Assembly: GCF_030272615.1 (NCBI RefSeq)
Contig: NC_081411.1
Coordinates: 161,238,089 to 161,279,088 of the forward strand
Direction: 5' to 3'
DNA length: 41,000 nucleotides
DNA from: Cryptomeria japonica
Lineage: Eukaryota; Streptophyta; Pinopsida; Cupressales; Cupressaceae
The position numbers and the translations under genes were made by a program. The notes under the pieces were generated by a model. The model saw nothing but the letters and a program-made list of their open reading frames with translations, did no database searches and was not told the origin of the DNA. Within the stretch, counting starts at the first letter, position 1. Each line of letters opens with the position of its first letter. Positions 9,900-20,567 of the stretch are shown piece by piece.

Positions 9900-10300
9900 C
9901 TAGAATTTGTAACAGTGAAGAAATAGTAGCCATTGCATTGGCTGCTCTATTGTCCAACCTTTGTATTTGTTCAAAGGTGATATATACAAAATACTGTTTG
10001 AAATCATCTACCATTCTTTTGTATGGTAGTAGCTTGTCATCTTTTGTCTGATAGTCATTGTTGATATGATTTATGACTAGTTGGGAATCTCCATAGACTT
10101 TCAATTCTGTGATTCTCCATTCTACAGCCATTTTGATTCCTATAACCAGTGTATCATACTTAGCAATGTTATTTGTGCAAGGAAATATGAGTCTATATGA
10201 TCTTGGTATGGTGTGTCCTTCCGGAGTAACGAACAATATGCCGACACCTGAGCCATGTTGAGTGTAGGAACCATCAAAGTATAGGTTCCATTGCTTGGTG
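9900..10300 (-). pseudogene. Second RNase H (aRH type) of Tat element 1
   Basis: After a short tether, the frame at 10236-9607 plus upstream codons reads WNLYFDGSYTQHGSGVGI, LIFPCTNNIAKYDTLVIGIK, LKVYGDSQLVINHIN and RLDNRAANAMATI. This is the extra plant or archaeal-type RNase H fold that marks Tat elements. First Asp (FDGS) and third Asp (GDSQ) remain. The usual Glu of the NN.AEY motif is Lys, and the usual AD near the end is AN, so two of four acidic residues are lost. The frame itself stays open for 209 codons into the HHCC region. Confidence 0.85.
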
Positions 10301-10389
10301 GTAACAATAAGGACATCCCTATCTAGAAATTTGATCTCTATTGTTTGTTTATCTGGTAGTGGTGCATCAGCTAATTGATCTGCAATTAC

Positions 10390-10859
10390 CTATCCTTTGA
10401 TAGCTCGACACTCTGTATAGTGAATATCAAATTCACTCAGAATCAAGACCCATTTAGCTAGTCTACCTGTGAGAGCTGCTTTGCTGAGTAAATACTTGAG
10501 AGGATCAAATTTGGCTATTAGCCTGATTGTGTGAGCTAGCATGTAATGTTGAAACTTTTGAGAAGCGAAGACTACAGTTAAACAAGCTTTCTCAATGAAT
10601 GTGTAATTGAGCTCATATCCATTTAAGGTTTTGCTGATGTAATAGATAGCTCATTCCTTGACTTCTTGATATTCTTGTGCTAATAGTGCCCCCAATGATA
10701 TGTCCATTGTTGATATGTAGAGAATAAGTGGCTTTCCTGCTATTGGGGGTACCAGAACTGGTGGGTTCATTAGATATTGCTTGATTTGAAAGAATGATTT
10801 TGTACATTTGGCTTCCCATTTGAATGGTACATTCTTGTGTAGCAAATGATTGAATGGTA
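10390..10859 (-). pseudogene. RNase H of Tat element 1
   Basis: The connection and RNase H follow RT directly: NHLLHKNVPFKWEAKCTKSF, FQIKQYLMNPPVLVPP, then PLILYISTMDISLGALLAQE and LTVVFASQKFQHYMLAHTI, ending KYLLSKAALTGRLAKWVLIL and SEFDIHYTECRAIKG. The expected first catalytic position reads YISTMD, so the Asp has shifted or been lost in the usual Y.D.S context. One stop follows QEVKE. It would degrade RNA in RNA:DNA hybrids. Confidence 0.8.
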
Positions 10860-11871
10860 GAATTTTATCTGCTAGTTGGGCGATGAAGCACCTGATTGAC
10901 TGAAGTCATCCTTGTAGAGATCTGAGTTGGCTAATATTATTGGGAGGTGGCATTTCCATGATGGCCTATACATTTGCTGGATCTACTTCAATGCCTTTTG
11001 CTAACACGATGTAGCCTAACAATTATCCTGATGTTACCCCAAAGACACACTTCTTAGGGTTGAGCCTAACTTGGAATTTCTCTAATCTTTCAAAAAATTT
11101 CTCTAGTATGCCCAAATGTTCTGCTCAGGTAAATGATTTAACCAGTAAATCATCCACATAGTCTTCAATGAAGGTATGCATCATATCATCAAAGATTATC
11201 ATCATTGCTCATTGATAAATTGCCCCAACATTATTTAAGCCAAAAGGCATGACATTCCAACAATATGTTCCCCAAGGACAGGTGAACGCGGTTTTATCTT
11301 GATCCTCTGGAGCTATCTTGATTTGATTATAGCCAGAAAAACCATCCATTAGTTATAGCGTTGCATGGCCTGCTATGAGGTCTATAATTATGTTAATGTT
11401 GGGCAAAGGAAAGTCATCCTTTAGATAAGCTTTGTTAACATCCCTAAAATCTATACATATCCTGATGCTTCCATCTAGCTTTGAAACTGATACAATGTTT
11501 GAAATCCATTAAGCATAGTCGATAGGTAGAATAAATCCGATGTCTAATAATTTCTTTAGTCCAGCTTTGACAATTAATGCTACATGTGGATTCATATTTC
11601 TCAAATTTTGCTTGACTGGCTTAGCTCCTGGAGCAATAGATAAGTGATGCATGATTAAGTGTGGATCAATCTCGGGCATATCTGCATAGGACCAAGCAAA
11701 ATTAATTTGCTTCTTTTTGAAGAATTTGATAAACTCTGGCTTTTCTACATTTGTCAGAGATTTTGCTAGGTGTATGTTTTTAGCTATTTCTTTTGTACCA
11801 ATGTTGATGGATTGAGTGTTCAGGAAGAGTGTCAAGTCTCCCATCCTTAGGTGCCTTAAAAAGGTTTTCAC
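10860..11871 (-). pseudogene. Reverse transcriptase of Tat element 1
   Basis: The piece at 11871-11509 ends in the RT entry region (YADMPEIDPHLIMHHLSI, PGAKPVKQ, then AGLKKLLDIGFI). Downstream in the same reading direction come CIDFRDVNKA, a MDGFSGYNQI-like metal-binding region, PFGLNN and the catalytic EDYVDDLL; YVDD is encoded at 11,149-11,160. The end reads GILEKFFERLEKFQVRLNPKKCVFG. At least eight stops interrupt it. Several sit where CGA (Arg) or CAG/CAA (Gln) would be expected, consistent with C-to-T decay. It copies element RNA into cDNA inside particles. Gypsy RT identity is certain by motif. Confidence 0.9.
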
Positions 11872-11879
11872 CCTTAGAT

Positions 11880-13399
11880 GCGTCCTTTATTTTTACTTTT
11901 TTTGTGATCTTGTGCTTCCATTGACTAGTTTTCAGCAATAGATCCTTTTATTTATTTCATTTTTGTGACTGAGAGACTTGGCACTCCCCTGATTGTAGAT
12001 GTCATTACTTTGTTTATTGGTAGAGTCTGTTTCTGAGTTGACAGTACATAGGTAATGGATAATGGAGTCGTCATCTAGGAAAATAGGTATGTCATGGTTT
12101 TCAGGTTCATCCCAGTCTATGAAATCAGGAAAGATGAGTGGTAAAGAGTCATTGGGTGGATCGAGTTCGGCCGCGGTAAGTGTCATGATAGAGGTATCGT
12201 TAAGGTTGGTTGGGACATTGAATGAATTAATGATATTGTTGAGGTCCTCAATGGTATCATCTTCGATGTAGGCTTGCTCGTAATACTGCTTCTCATTTTC
12301 TTTGGCTTCATAGATATTTTGTGGACCAAATTCATGTAGTCTAGACTCCGTGCCTTGTCCTTCTTGAGAAAGGGGTGTATGACTAGCATTTTCAGGAATA
12401 TCTTCAACAACATTTGAACAACTGCCCCATTTATAGTCATTAGAATCAGTCTCAGAAGTATTGTCCCAGAGCTTTTCAGTGCTGGTGATAGGGGTGTTGT
12501 AAGGTGAAAAGAGATCTTTGATGATTGATACCAGTCTGATAGTTGTCTCTGATTCTGTATCAGATCCTGCTTGAACTCTTTACATTTGTTCATATATTGT
12601 TTCTCCTCAAGGAGTAGTGATGTTTTTAGGGGGTGATTCTTCCTTGTTTGGAATAGGTTCCTAAATGTGATGTACTTCTGCATAAGATGCTTCTTCTCTT
12701 TGAATGGCCAAATCCTCTTGATGTTTCTCTTTTTCTTGGTGTTTGTGTTCCTTTCGTATTGTTTCTGCTGATTCGTGTAGTGCCTCCTGCCATGAGTCAT
12801 CCTTGTATTTCTTCTTTTCTTTCCACTGAGGTTTTTGATATTTATTTGGTTTCTTCTTTGGGGGTAGAGTGTGTTCATAGCCTAATCCTATTTTTTCTGT
12901 AGAAAACTATGAAGAAGGATCCAATGGTTCTGTGATGCCTTCTTGACGCTTGCCGATAGGTCCTTTGCCATTGTACCCCATTCATTGCATGATCAGGTAT
13001 CCTTTCCCATACTGTTATGTTGGTATAGCTACTTCCATCGTAGCATCTCTGTCTTCTTCTTCATCCTTGTATAGTCAACTAAGGATGTCCTTCTCTTTTG
13101 ATTCATGTGCTAGTGTGCCTAATTGGATAAATTTGCCATTAAACTTGGTGATGGGTTGTGTTGCTCGATGTGTTAATGCAGAAGGTTGCCCATGAGATTT
13201 AGGTGATGTTGGTAAGTTGGTTAGACACATAGGTTCCAAAGAGTATTCTCCCATGCCTTGCTCTTTGATTTTCATCTTTTGTTTGAAATCCATGGATAAA
13301 GATTTGAGCTTTTCTTGTTGATGAGCTGGTGCTAAGGAAGTTTGTTTTTCCTTGTTATGTGGAACCAAGCTGTCTTGGGTTGCCACAATAGCATTACAA
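11880..13399 (-). pseudogene. Protease-RT linker of Tat element 1
   Basis: About 1.5 kb between protease and RT. Open pieces include 12186-11932, very acidic (IFPDFIDWDEPENHDIPIF), and stretches rich in Lys/Glu/Gln. A long low-complexity linker between protease and RT is usual for Tat elements. It has no recognised domain and carries several stops. Confidence 0.6.
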
Positions 13400-14061
13400 T
13401 GTTGAAAGGGGTTATTATTTGCTGATGTAGAAATCGCTTGCCCATTGTAAGGGAATTTAACACACCGGTAGTAAGTTGAGGGTATTGCTTGCATTTCATG
13501 TATCCAAGGTCAACCTAATAAAATATTATATGTGAGGTCTATGTCTAAGACTTGGCACATAGTGTCCCTTTGTATCAGTCCCACTTGAATTGGTAGTGTC
13601 ACGGTTCCCTTGGATGATCTTTCTTCATCATCATACACTTTGATAGTGATCTTTTTGCATGGATCAATAGACTGCTCAGAGAAGCCTAGTGCACGGATAA
13701 GTTTTAAGGTACAGATATTGAGTCCAACTCCTTCATCTATTAATACTCTTTTAACTCGATGTTTGTAGACCAAGACTTCAATGTGAAGGGGAGTATTGTG
13801 TGGATGGCTCAATGAGATATTATCATGCTCAGAAAAGGTGAGATTATGAGGCCCTATCATGTGAGCTACCATGGCTTGAAATTTGTCAATATCCAGATCT
13901 TGATGTACATTTGTTTTCAATAGTGCTTGTTCCAAGATGTCTTTATGTTTTGGTGAAAGTTTTAATAACTCAAGTATGGATATTTGAGTAGGAGTTCTAC
14001 GCAGTTGACTTACCAGATCATATTGAGTCTTGGGGATAGAAGTTGTTGTATGCCCTTTCAA
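13400..14061 (-). pseudogene. Aspartic protease of Tat element 1
   Basis: The frame at 14061-13510 holds the retropepsin-like fold signature: VKRVLIDEGVGLNI, then LKLIRALGF, and further VYDDEERSSKGTVTLPIQVG and LDIDLTYNILLG. The next frame (13494 down) continues MQAIPSTYYRCVKFPYNG, the usual end of the Tat protease region. The same end reads KAIASPIHKCLKFPHNG in the fragment at 26.5 kb. The active-site Asp is present, but the residue after it is Glu rather than a small residue, so activity is doubtful even apart from the frame break at about 13,500. Confidence 0.8.
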
Positions 14062-14299
14062 ACCATATTTTTGGGCTCTGGTGGTGACATTGATCGATTC
14101 ATGTTCGCATTTGTCCTTGATTTTAATGACATTTACTTGATTCTCATCTATTAATATATGATTGATGATTTTATTGTATATATGATTGATATGAGCTCCT
14201 CATATATCATTTGATCATGAAGTTCCATCCTTGGTGTAATTTGGAAGAGGATTTTTAAAGGCGCCATGATCGCCATTTGTCTTGAGACCATCGACCGTT

Positions 14300-15935
14300 A
14301 AATCTCCTCTATCAATCATGTCTTGAATAATGTTTTTAAGCCTCATGCAATAATTTGTTTGATGTCCTTTGTTTCGATGAAAATCACAAAAGTGTGAGTG
14401 ATTCCACCAAGGTGGTTTGACCTAGGGTTCAAAGTTGTTTATAGCTGGTAATGAGATAATTTTGTTTGCCAAGAGTTCTCAAAATGTTGATTCTAATGAT
14501 TGCCCCAATGGTGTGTAAATGAATTTATTTGGAAAGTTGCTGGTGTTACCCCTTGAATTTGGATTAGGTCCTCAATTTGTGTTGTTGTTTTGGGTATTGT
14601 TGGTGTTGTTTGTATTTCAAGATTCTGGATTGGTATTCGGTGTATAAGTGTTAGTGCCTTGGTTAGCACCCTTTTGATTCTTGGTAGCCTGAGGATTACC
14701 TGATAAGGCCAACACTGGTTTTTTGTTTTTCACATCATTAGCCTTGTTTCCTCCTTCATTTCCAGTATTTTTGTTTCTAGTCCAAAAACTGGATTTATCT
14801 AAGTTGTTGTTGTTGTTGTTGTTTTGGTTGTGGAAATGAGAGTTGGATGAATTAGTTCTTTCTTTGAAGAATTTCAATGTTCCTTTCTTAATACATGCCT
14901 CCTCCACTTGGATTCCATTATCGATCAACTTGGCAAAAGATGGTATGCATTGGAGCTTGAGTAAGTAACTCATCTCACTATTCAAATTTTTGATGAAAAT
15001 TTCCATCTTTTCCTTTTTGAGCACATCTCAAGGATATCTCGAAACCATCTGTCTCCAACGTTGAAGAAACACCATGAATGTTTCATTGTTTTTCTGTTTG
15101 GTATTGCAGACATCTAGCATAGTGATTGCATGTTGAATATTGTAGGAGTGTTGAGTGATAAATTTTTTGACTAACTCAACAAAGGATCTGACAAGAGGTG
15201 TAAGTTTGGATAACCACTCCATTGTTTGCCCTCCCAAGCTTCTTGGGAATAGCCTCATCAAATACGTGTCATCATGAGCAAATTCAAGGCTCATGGTACA
15301 AATTCTCGAACATGATCGCGAGGATCACTTTTACAATCATATTTGTCAAATTTGGGAATGTGTGAATTTGGGGGAAAAGGTATCAATTTTAACCTTCTGT
15401 CAAAAGGGTAAGGAAAATTTTTGTTTAAGGAATACCGTACAGCTGACCCCTGTTGCATGTCCTACATTTGTCTTTGCAACATTTGTATTTGTTGTGTGAG
15501 AGCAACCAAGGGTACGTTTGTTTGTCGAGGGAAGATTTATTCCATCCCATTATGCCTAGTTTGGGTAGGTACATGTTGTGGTATGTTTGGCTCAGGTATG
15601 TTTTGCTGAGGCTCACATGCTTCTTCTTCTCTTTGTTGTTCTTGATAAGTATAGTTTCGTTACCTTGTTCTAAAGGTGTTAGTATCAAAGTCTTTAGGAA
15701 TCCTAACTCCTTTGCTTGTCAGCATGAGTAAATATTTTTCTTTGTCAGCCTCTATGAGTCTTTCCATAAGTCTTTGAAATAAGGCGCTTTCTTGACATTC
15801 CTGGAGGAGCTCCTCAGTAATCTTTGTATCTTCTAGATTTGGATACTCAAAAGGATTTGATAATCTTTGACCCATACTGGGCTCTAGTTGCGGTTTTCTT
15901 TTCTTGTTTCGTTGAGAGTGAGTGACAATGGGCAT
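14300..15935 (-). pseudogene. gag: gag of Tat element 1
   Basis: Gag builds the virus-like particle in the cytoplasm. An ATG at 15935 opens a Gln/Glu-rich N-terminus. The capsid-type retrotransposon gag segment at 15294-15028 reads LPRSLGG-like then MEWLSKL, FITQHSYNIQHA and FMVFLQRWRQM. After 15024 comes MEIFIKNL, then a poly-Asn run from GTT repeats near 14,807-14,823. A nucleic-acid knuckle CDFHRNKGHQTNYC (CX2HX4HX4C) falls at about 14,345-14,395 in another frame. Stops and frame changes at about 15,660, 15,425, 15,025 and 14,616 break it. Family identity is firm from capsid and knuckle; the ATG choice is provisional. Confidence 0.8.
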
Positions 15936-16104
15936 CTAGTAGAAACTTTCTGTGACAAAGGGGATGAATTCCTCTTTTGTGTTTTGTTCGAGAGTTGGTA
16001 GTCCTATTCAAGGTATGTTGTAAGTGATGCAAACTTACGAGAAGAAAGCTAGATTGATCTTTCCTCCATGATTTAAGCATTGGCTGAATGCTGCTTTTTG
16101 ACAA

Positions 16105-16780
16105 AATGCTCTACTTCTCAATGGCTTTTTGTCAAATTTGTTTGACTTATTTTGAAGATATAAGCACATATGACAGAGAAATGTGTGATAAGATTTCAAG
16201 AGTTGGCAATTGATGTAGAGAAATCTATTCCTTTTAGCAAGTTTTTGGGAACTAGGTTGTCATTTCCTTAACTTAGTGCTATGATGAAGACTTTTTCTTC
16301 TCAAGATATGAGGAGTAGTCATGCACAAGTGATCAATGGTTTCCTATGATTTGATTGGATTATGATACTTTGTTTGAAAACTTAAGCTTACTTTAATCAA
16401 ATGAAGGTTTAGATGCCCCCTCACGACAAAGTGCGTCAAATGATATGGAATAAGAGTCTTCCTGATATGGAAACTCGATTTGACAGCTTAGGTTTAAACT
16501 AGGTATATTTTGATGATGAAATCCATTTAATTGGCAGACCTTTTGATCAGTGCGATGATTTAACCTGATTTTGATAGGAGAAAGTGTTATCTATAGCCAG
16601 TTTTGGATTTTTGACAACTTTTGTTCTAAGAATGACTTGGCAGATTGTTTGGAATATTTTTAATGTTCTAATTAGAGTTTTGCCTAATGAAGTCAACTGA
16701 GGATCTAAAACGGTGTTTGAAACTGTTGTTTAAAATTTTCAAAAAGGTTTTGTTTTTGTCCTCTATTTTCACAGTTTTAT
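16105..16780. other. Leader-like noncoding region upstream of gag 1
   Basis: Noncoding when read on either strand. It lies directly upstream of the gag start of element 1 (minus strand). A PBS could not be recognised. Confidence 0.4.
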
Positions 16781-16781
16781 C

Positions 16782-17150
16782 TGTGCACTAAGATAGAAAC
16801 TGGATGCGCTAAAGTTTGACTCAAATGCGTTGTTTGACATCACCAATGCACTAAGCTGCCCCTGTGATGCGCTAAAAAAATGTTTTGATTTCTGTTGTTT
16901 CAGTAATGGTAATGCGTTAATTTGGTCTGAATATGCGCTAATGTTTAGACCTAAAGAGCTATTGTTTGCCCCCAATGTGCTTGGCTGATGCTTCAATGCA
17001 CTAATATGTCCCTAAGAAGTGCTACTGTTTAGATCTCAAATGTTCTAATGATTTATACTCTATTTTTTAGAATGGATGCGTTGATTTTAAGCTTGAATGC
17101 ACTAAGGTTTTCTTCAGATGCGCTAAGTTTTGTTTCAGATGCGCTATGAT
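16782..17150 (-). repeat. 21-bp periodic array 1 (TTAGCGCAT motif)
   Basis: The plus-strand word (G/A)ATGC(G/A)CTAA recurs at 16782, 16803, 16824, 16845, 16866, 16911, 16932, 16974, 16995, 17017, 17039, 17075, 17096, 17117 and 17138. Most steps are exactly 21 bp or a near multiple. Between the words the sequence is variable. Read on the minus strand (the strand of the neighbouring gag), 21 bp is seven codons, and the open frame 16996-16769 shows heptads such as FSASQGQ, LSALVMS, FSASSFY, LSAQIKL. The array is seen directly; whether it is translated is unknown. Confidence 0.85.
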
Positions 17151-18530
17151 GGTTCTCCTACAGACTGAATTGCTTTGTTTGGTTTGATTTTTGGGCTTTC
17201 CTAGAAGTTTTAACACTTTCTTAACTTTGATAGATGATTTTCAGAAGTATAGAATGCAAACACAGCATGAAAAAGACAACCATTTTTTCCTATTCTAAAC
17301 AAAGAGTGTATGTTCTGCGAGGATGTATTCAAATCCCCAATGTTTTAATAGGTTTGGATAAGAATAATACAATTCAATTAGAATTTTTATTCAAGGGTCA
17401 TCAACAATATCATAGCCCACTAGTCTCGATACTCCGTCAGCTCAAACAGTCTTGTCACCCCCTAGGGGCACCCATTTTTTTGCTTTTTGCCAGAAATTAA
17501 CCCAAAGTGAATTGCTTCACAATTGAGTAGCTATCTTGGGAGATATATGGTGAGTAATCTTGGGGGTGGATTCTTCCCCACCCTTGCACTATGATATTGC
17601 CAATGTTTGGCAACTGACTCAGCTCAGAGTTTTTAATGCTAAGGTTCGTAATCAAGCTTCCTGTTTGGCCATCAGTGATAAACTCCCCCAGGAGGCTTCC
17701 CAACCTTTAAAACAAAGGCTTTACGTATGGTAAAGATATTGGAGGAAGGCTAATCACTGTGCAAAACCGTTGAAAGGGACTTTCATCACCCTCCACTTTT
17801 GATTATAGTGGGTTGGAACACTTGGCGATAAAGCTATTTTCCACTTAGGTTGTTCCCCTCACACCGGCCATAATGGCTTTAAGAGTTTTTAGCTCCTCGG
17901 GAGGGTAGGCCTGCTAAATGATTTAAAATGCTTGAAATGAAGAAAGCATAAGAGTCGTTTGGCTTTTTGATCACCTAGTTAAGGGGAGAGCATATACCTT
18001 CCACTTTCGAGACAAGGCAAATAAGGTTCTTTTTAGCCTTCAAGACAATGATTTGCTAACTTCTATTTGGAGATGTTGCTCCAAAAAGCATGATGTTTAC
18101 TTTAACTCTCAAATCAATGATTTTTTTAATCTAAGTAAATGAAAGCAAATGTTTTTGTGTATGGTCAACAAAATGAATTCAATAAAGGGGAATGACTTCC
18201 CTCTTTTGCTTTGCCTCAAAACTCTTGGAAAAATGAGGTTCTTTAACTTGCAAAGTAAAGTGAATCCTTTTAAACACTAAAGGATGGTGAGGTTTTTTTA
18301 AAAATGTTTGCAAAAGTAAAGTTTGTCTTGTTCATTTTAACCCTCAAAATAAAGTGTTTTCTTCCTAAGAAAGCAAGAAAATAGTTTTTATTTGTTGTTC
18401 TTTTTAGGTACTCCAAAATGAAAAGTGAGTTCAATTTTACTTAACAAGGAAATGAAGAAAACTTTTAAATGATTAACTTAACTAAGTTAGAAATTAAAAA
18501 TTTAGTCAGAAGCCTAATATTTAGTAAAAG
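17151..18530. other. Noncoding stretch between the two 21-bp arrays
   Basis: No gene is supported. The segment around 17,450-17,900 has runs such as CACCCCCTAGGGGCACCC and TCCCCAGGAGGC-like words unlike the AT-rich surroundings, and may belong to the LTR or leader of element 1. No LTR ends could be proven. Confidence 0.35.
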
Positions 18531-18533
18531 ACT

Positions 18534-18842
18534 GATGTGCTATCATTTTATGTTTATGTTTTCTATTCGAGTTCAATTTATGTTTTCTATTCGCTACAGA
18601 ATGAAACCTGTGCACTACAGAATAAGACTGATGCGCTATCCAAAGGCCCAGATGCAATAAAATGTTCTCTGGATGCACTAGACTGATGTACTAAAGCCCC
18701 AGGACCTACAAGAAATAGCATAATTGCTATGCGCTAAAGATAAGTTTTGATGCACTAAAAGATGGTTTGAATGCGCTAAATAGTCTGGTCGATGCGCCAA
18801 AGTAACAACCGAATGCGCTAGAGGATGCTCTCCACACACTGA
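18534..18842 (-). repeat. 21-bp periodic array 2 (TTAGCGCAT motif)
   Basis: The same motif family as array 1, in the same orientation. Anchors are at 18609, 18630, 18651 and 18672, then 18728, 18749, 18770, 18791 and 18812 (steps of 21), and 18834. One phase break lies between 18672 and 18728. On the minus strand the open frame 18989-18678 reads heptads LAHSVVT, LAHRPDY, LAHSNHL, LVHQNLS, LAHSNYA. This is a different frame from array 1, where the motif reads SA. Confidence 0.85.
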
Positions 18843-19119
18843 TTCAAGTTTTTCGCATACCTTCAAAGTTAGTCTTGCATCAAAAACAATTTGATAAATA
18901 GAGTTATGCCCCATGGTGGGAGCCATAAATGTATGCAAGAAAAGTGGTGCAATGAAACTAAATTTTATGAAATCATGAGTAGTCCACACACCAATGGGAC
19001 TCTTAGTGCAAGTTATGGAGCTATATGGAATAGCTCAACTTCCCAAGGGATGTTCCATTGTTCTCTATCTCACAAGACCCCTTAAGCTAATGTCTTTTCT
19101 CTCAGATCATTGAGCAAAG
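18843..19119 (+). other. Left half of an older sequence split by the copia insertion
   Basis: Noncoding DNA ending in the target duplication CAAAG (19115-19119). Its natural continuation is 25058 onwards, giving GAGCAAAGTGACTTAGGG at the repaired junction. No ORF is supported. Confidence 0.6.
19115..19119. repeat. Target-site duplication CAAAG, left
   Basis: The five bases before the LTR start TGTTAGG. They are identical to 25053-25057. Confidence 0.8.
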
Positions 19120-20183
19120 TGTTAGGTCCCAGAGACAACTGAGAGGGGGGGTAAATCAGTTGTCTATGAATTTGAAACCAAATATAATTTAACCAAACTT
19201 AATGCTTAATACCGGTAAACCAAACTTTATGGTGGTAAATAGTTTTAATAGTTAATTGCAGTGCCGGTAAAGTTTAATGCATGAAACAGAAACACAAATA
19301 ATGTCCACAACACATAACATAGATATTTGTACGTGAAAACCCTATAAGGGGAAAAACCACAGTGGGAAGTCTTACCCACAATCAAATGATACTACTGCAG
19401 ACAGTATGTGTGTACAATATGGAGCCTACACATGCAGAAAGGCCAACTGCCTAGAGCTCACTGCTCAATCACAAAATGGGAGTCACACTAACTACAATTG
19501 GATGGTTAAATCCAATGATAATGTATTGCTCAAAATAGCATCTTCATATTATGGATTCAGTATTGGTTAAGCTTTGATTTTCCTTCTTCAAAACCTTCCT
19601 TCAATCTTGAATGATGTCAGTGTGTATAGATCTTCTTATATTCACATATGCCTTATTATATTCCTTTTCCACTATTACATTAGTCTCACAAATGAGATCT
19701 TACATATATACCAAAACCTAAGACCAAATGAGTAGGTCGGCTCACTAGAGATATTATAGTAAAGTCAATTACAAATGAATCAATATGTGATGTATCACAT
19801 CGACTCAATGAATTTACAATAATAAAAAATTATCTTCATAATGTGTCGTGCTGATCTGGAATGTATAATGCTTGCCAGTGCATAACCTAGACCTATTTGC
19901 CAGTAATAACAAATATGAGAACCCGATTAGATCAATGACCAAATCACCAAAACAAAGTGTCCAAACAATGTCTTCGACATAACTAAGTAATCTCCAAGTC
20001 ATCCTTAATTCCGATGAACAATATAACCTGCCAGTGAAAGCAAAAGGATATTTCATTTTAAAATCTCTGAGAATCCCCAGAATCTGCAAGACCAATGCCT
20101 TATCCAAGGGCATGGAGTCATACATCAAACTGTAAATGAAAACTTCTATTGCAAATCCAGTTTATGACAAAACCATACCAACA
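19120..20183 (-). repeat. 3' LTR of the copia element
   Basis: On the plus strand it begins TGTTAGGTCCCAGAGACAAC and ends ACCATACCAACA just before the PPT. It is similar to the right LTR over most of its length. However, 20039-20162 (U3) has no counterpart there, and the outermost 17 bp of U3 found in the right LTR are missing. Confidence 0.9.
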
Positions 20184-20197
20184 ATCTCCCCCTTTGG
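20184..20197 (-). promoter_or_regulatory. Polypurine tract of the copia element
   Basis: The minus strand CCAAAGGGGGAGAT directly abuts the 3' LTR start TGTTGG. This is the classic PPT position and composition for priming plus-strand DNA. Confidence 0.9.
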
Positions 20198-20567
20198 CAT
20201 TGATGGCAATACAAGATGGAAAAACCATCTAAGTGCCAAAGTAGAAATGCCAAAAACCAAAAATGAACAATCTCCAAAAGAGATCATTAACCAGAAATCA
20301 AAATATAGATATAGAGAGTGACAATCAATCCCCCAATGAATAATGTCTCCTCAAAAGATAATGTGTTTTTCCATAGATATCTCTCCCCCTTTGACATCAA
20401 ATGCCAAAGCAATATAAAAACAAGATTCAAACATTTCATAGAACTTATTACAAAATACCAACTTATCAATTTATCCAACTATTCCAACTAAGAAGTAGCT
20501 CTCCTCATCAAAGCCGGAAAAAAGATTTTTGTGTTAATTCTGTTGGTTGATGACAATCATCAAGTGT
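20198..20567 (-). other. 3' noncoding region of the copia element
   Basis: Between the pol stop and the PPT, with a second G/A-rich minus-strand tract (AAAGGGGGAGAGAT) at about 20,381-20,394 that resembles a duplicate PPT. Confidence 0.6.

Larger units (their letters stand above)
8549..15935 (-). mobile_element. Ty3/gypsy element 1, Tat lineage, coding core (degenerate)
   Basis: Reading the minus strand, the order is gag (15.9-14.3 kb), protease (14.06-13.4), an acidic linker (13.4-11.9), RT (11.87-10.86), RNase H (10.86-10.39), a second RNase H (10.3-9.9) and integrase (9.62-8.55). RT before integrase is the Ty3/gypsy order. The second RNase H domain and the CX2HX4HX4C gag knuckle point to the Tat lineage (Ogre, Retand and Grande type). 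Many in-frame stops and a few frameshifts show it is dead. LTRs were not found on either side. The 16.1-18.85 kb stretch is probably its leader, and the 3' side may run to about 6.2 kb. Confidence 0.9.

Noticed and set aside
12062-12902. Plus-strand Ser-rich and hydrophobic ORFs
   Set aside because: These are shadows of the minus-strand acidic linker of Tat element 1.
14250-14290. GGCGCC-containing sequence as a gypsy PBS
   Set aside because: It lies inside the gag region of element 1, not next to an LTR, so a primer-binding role is not supported.
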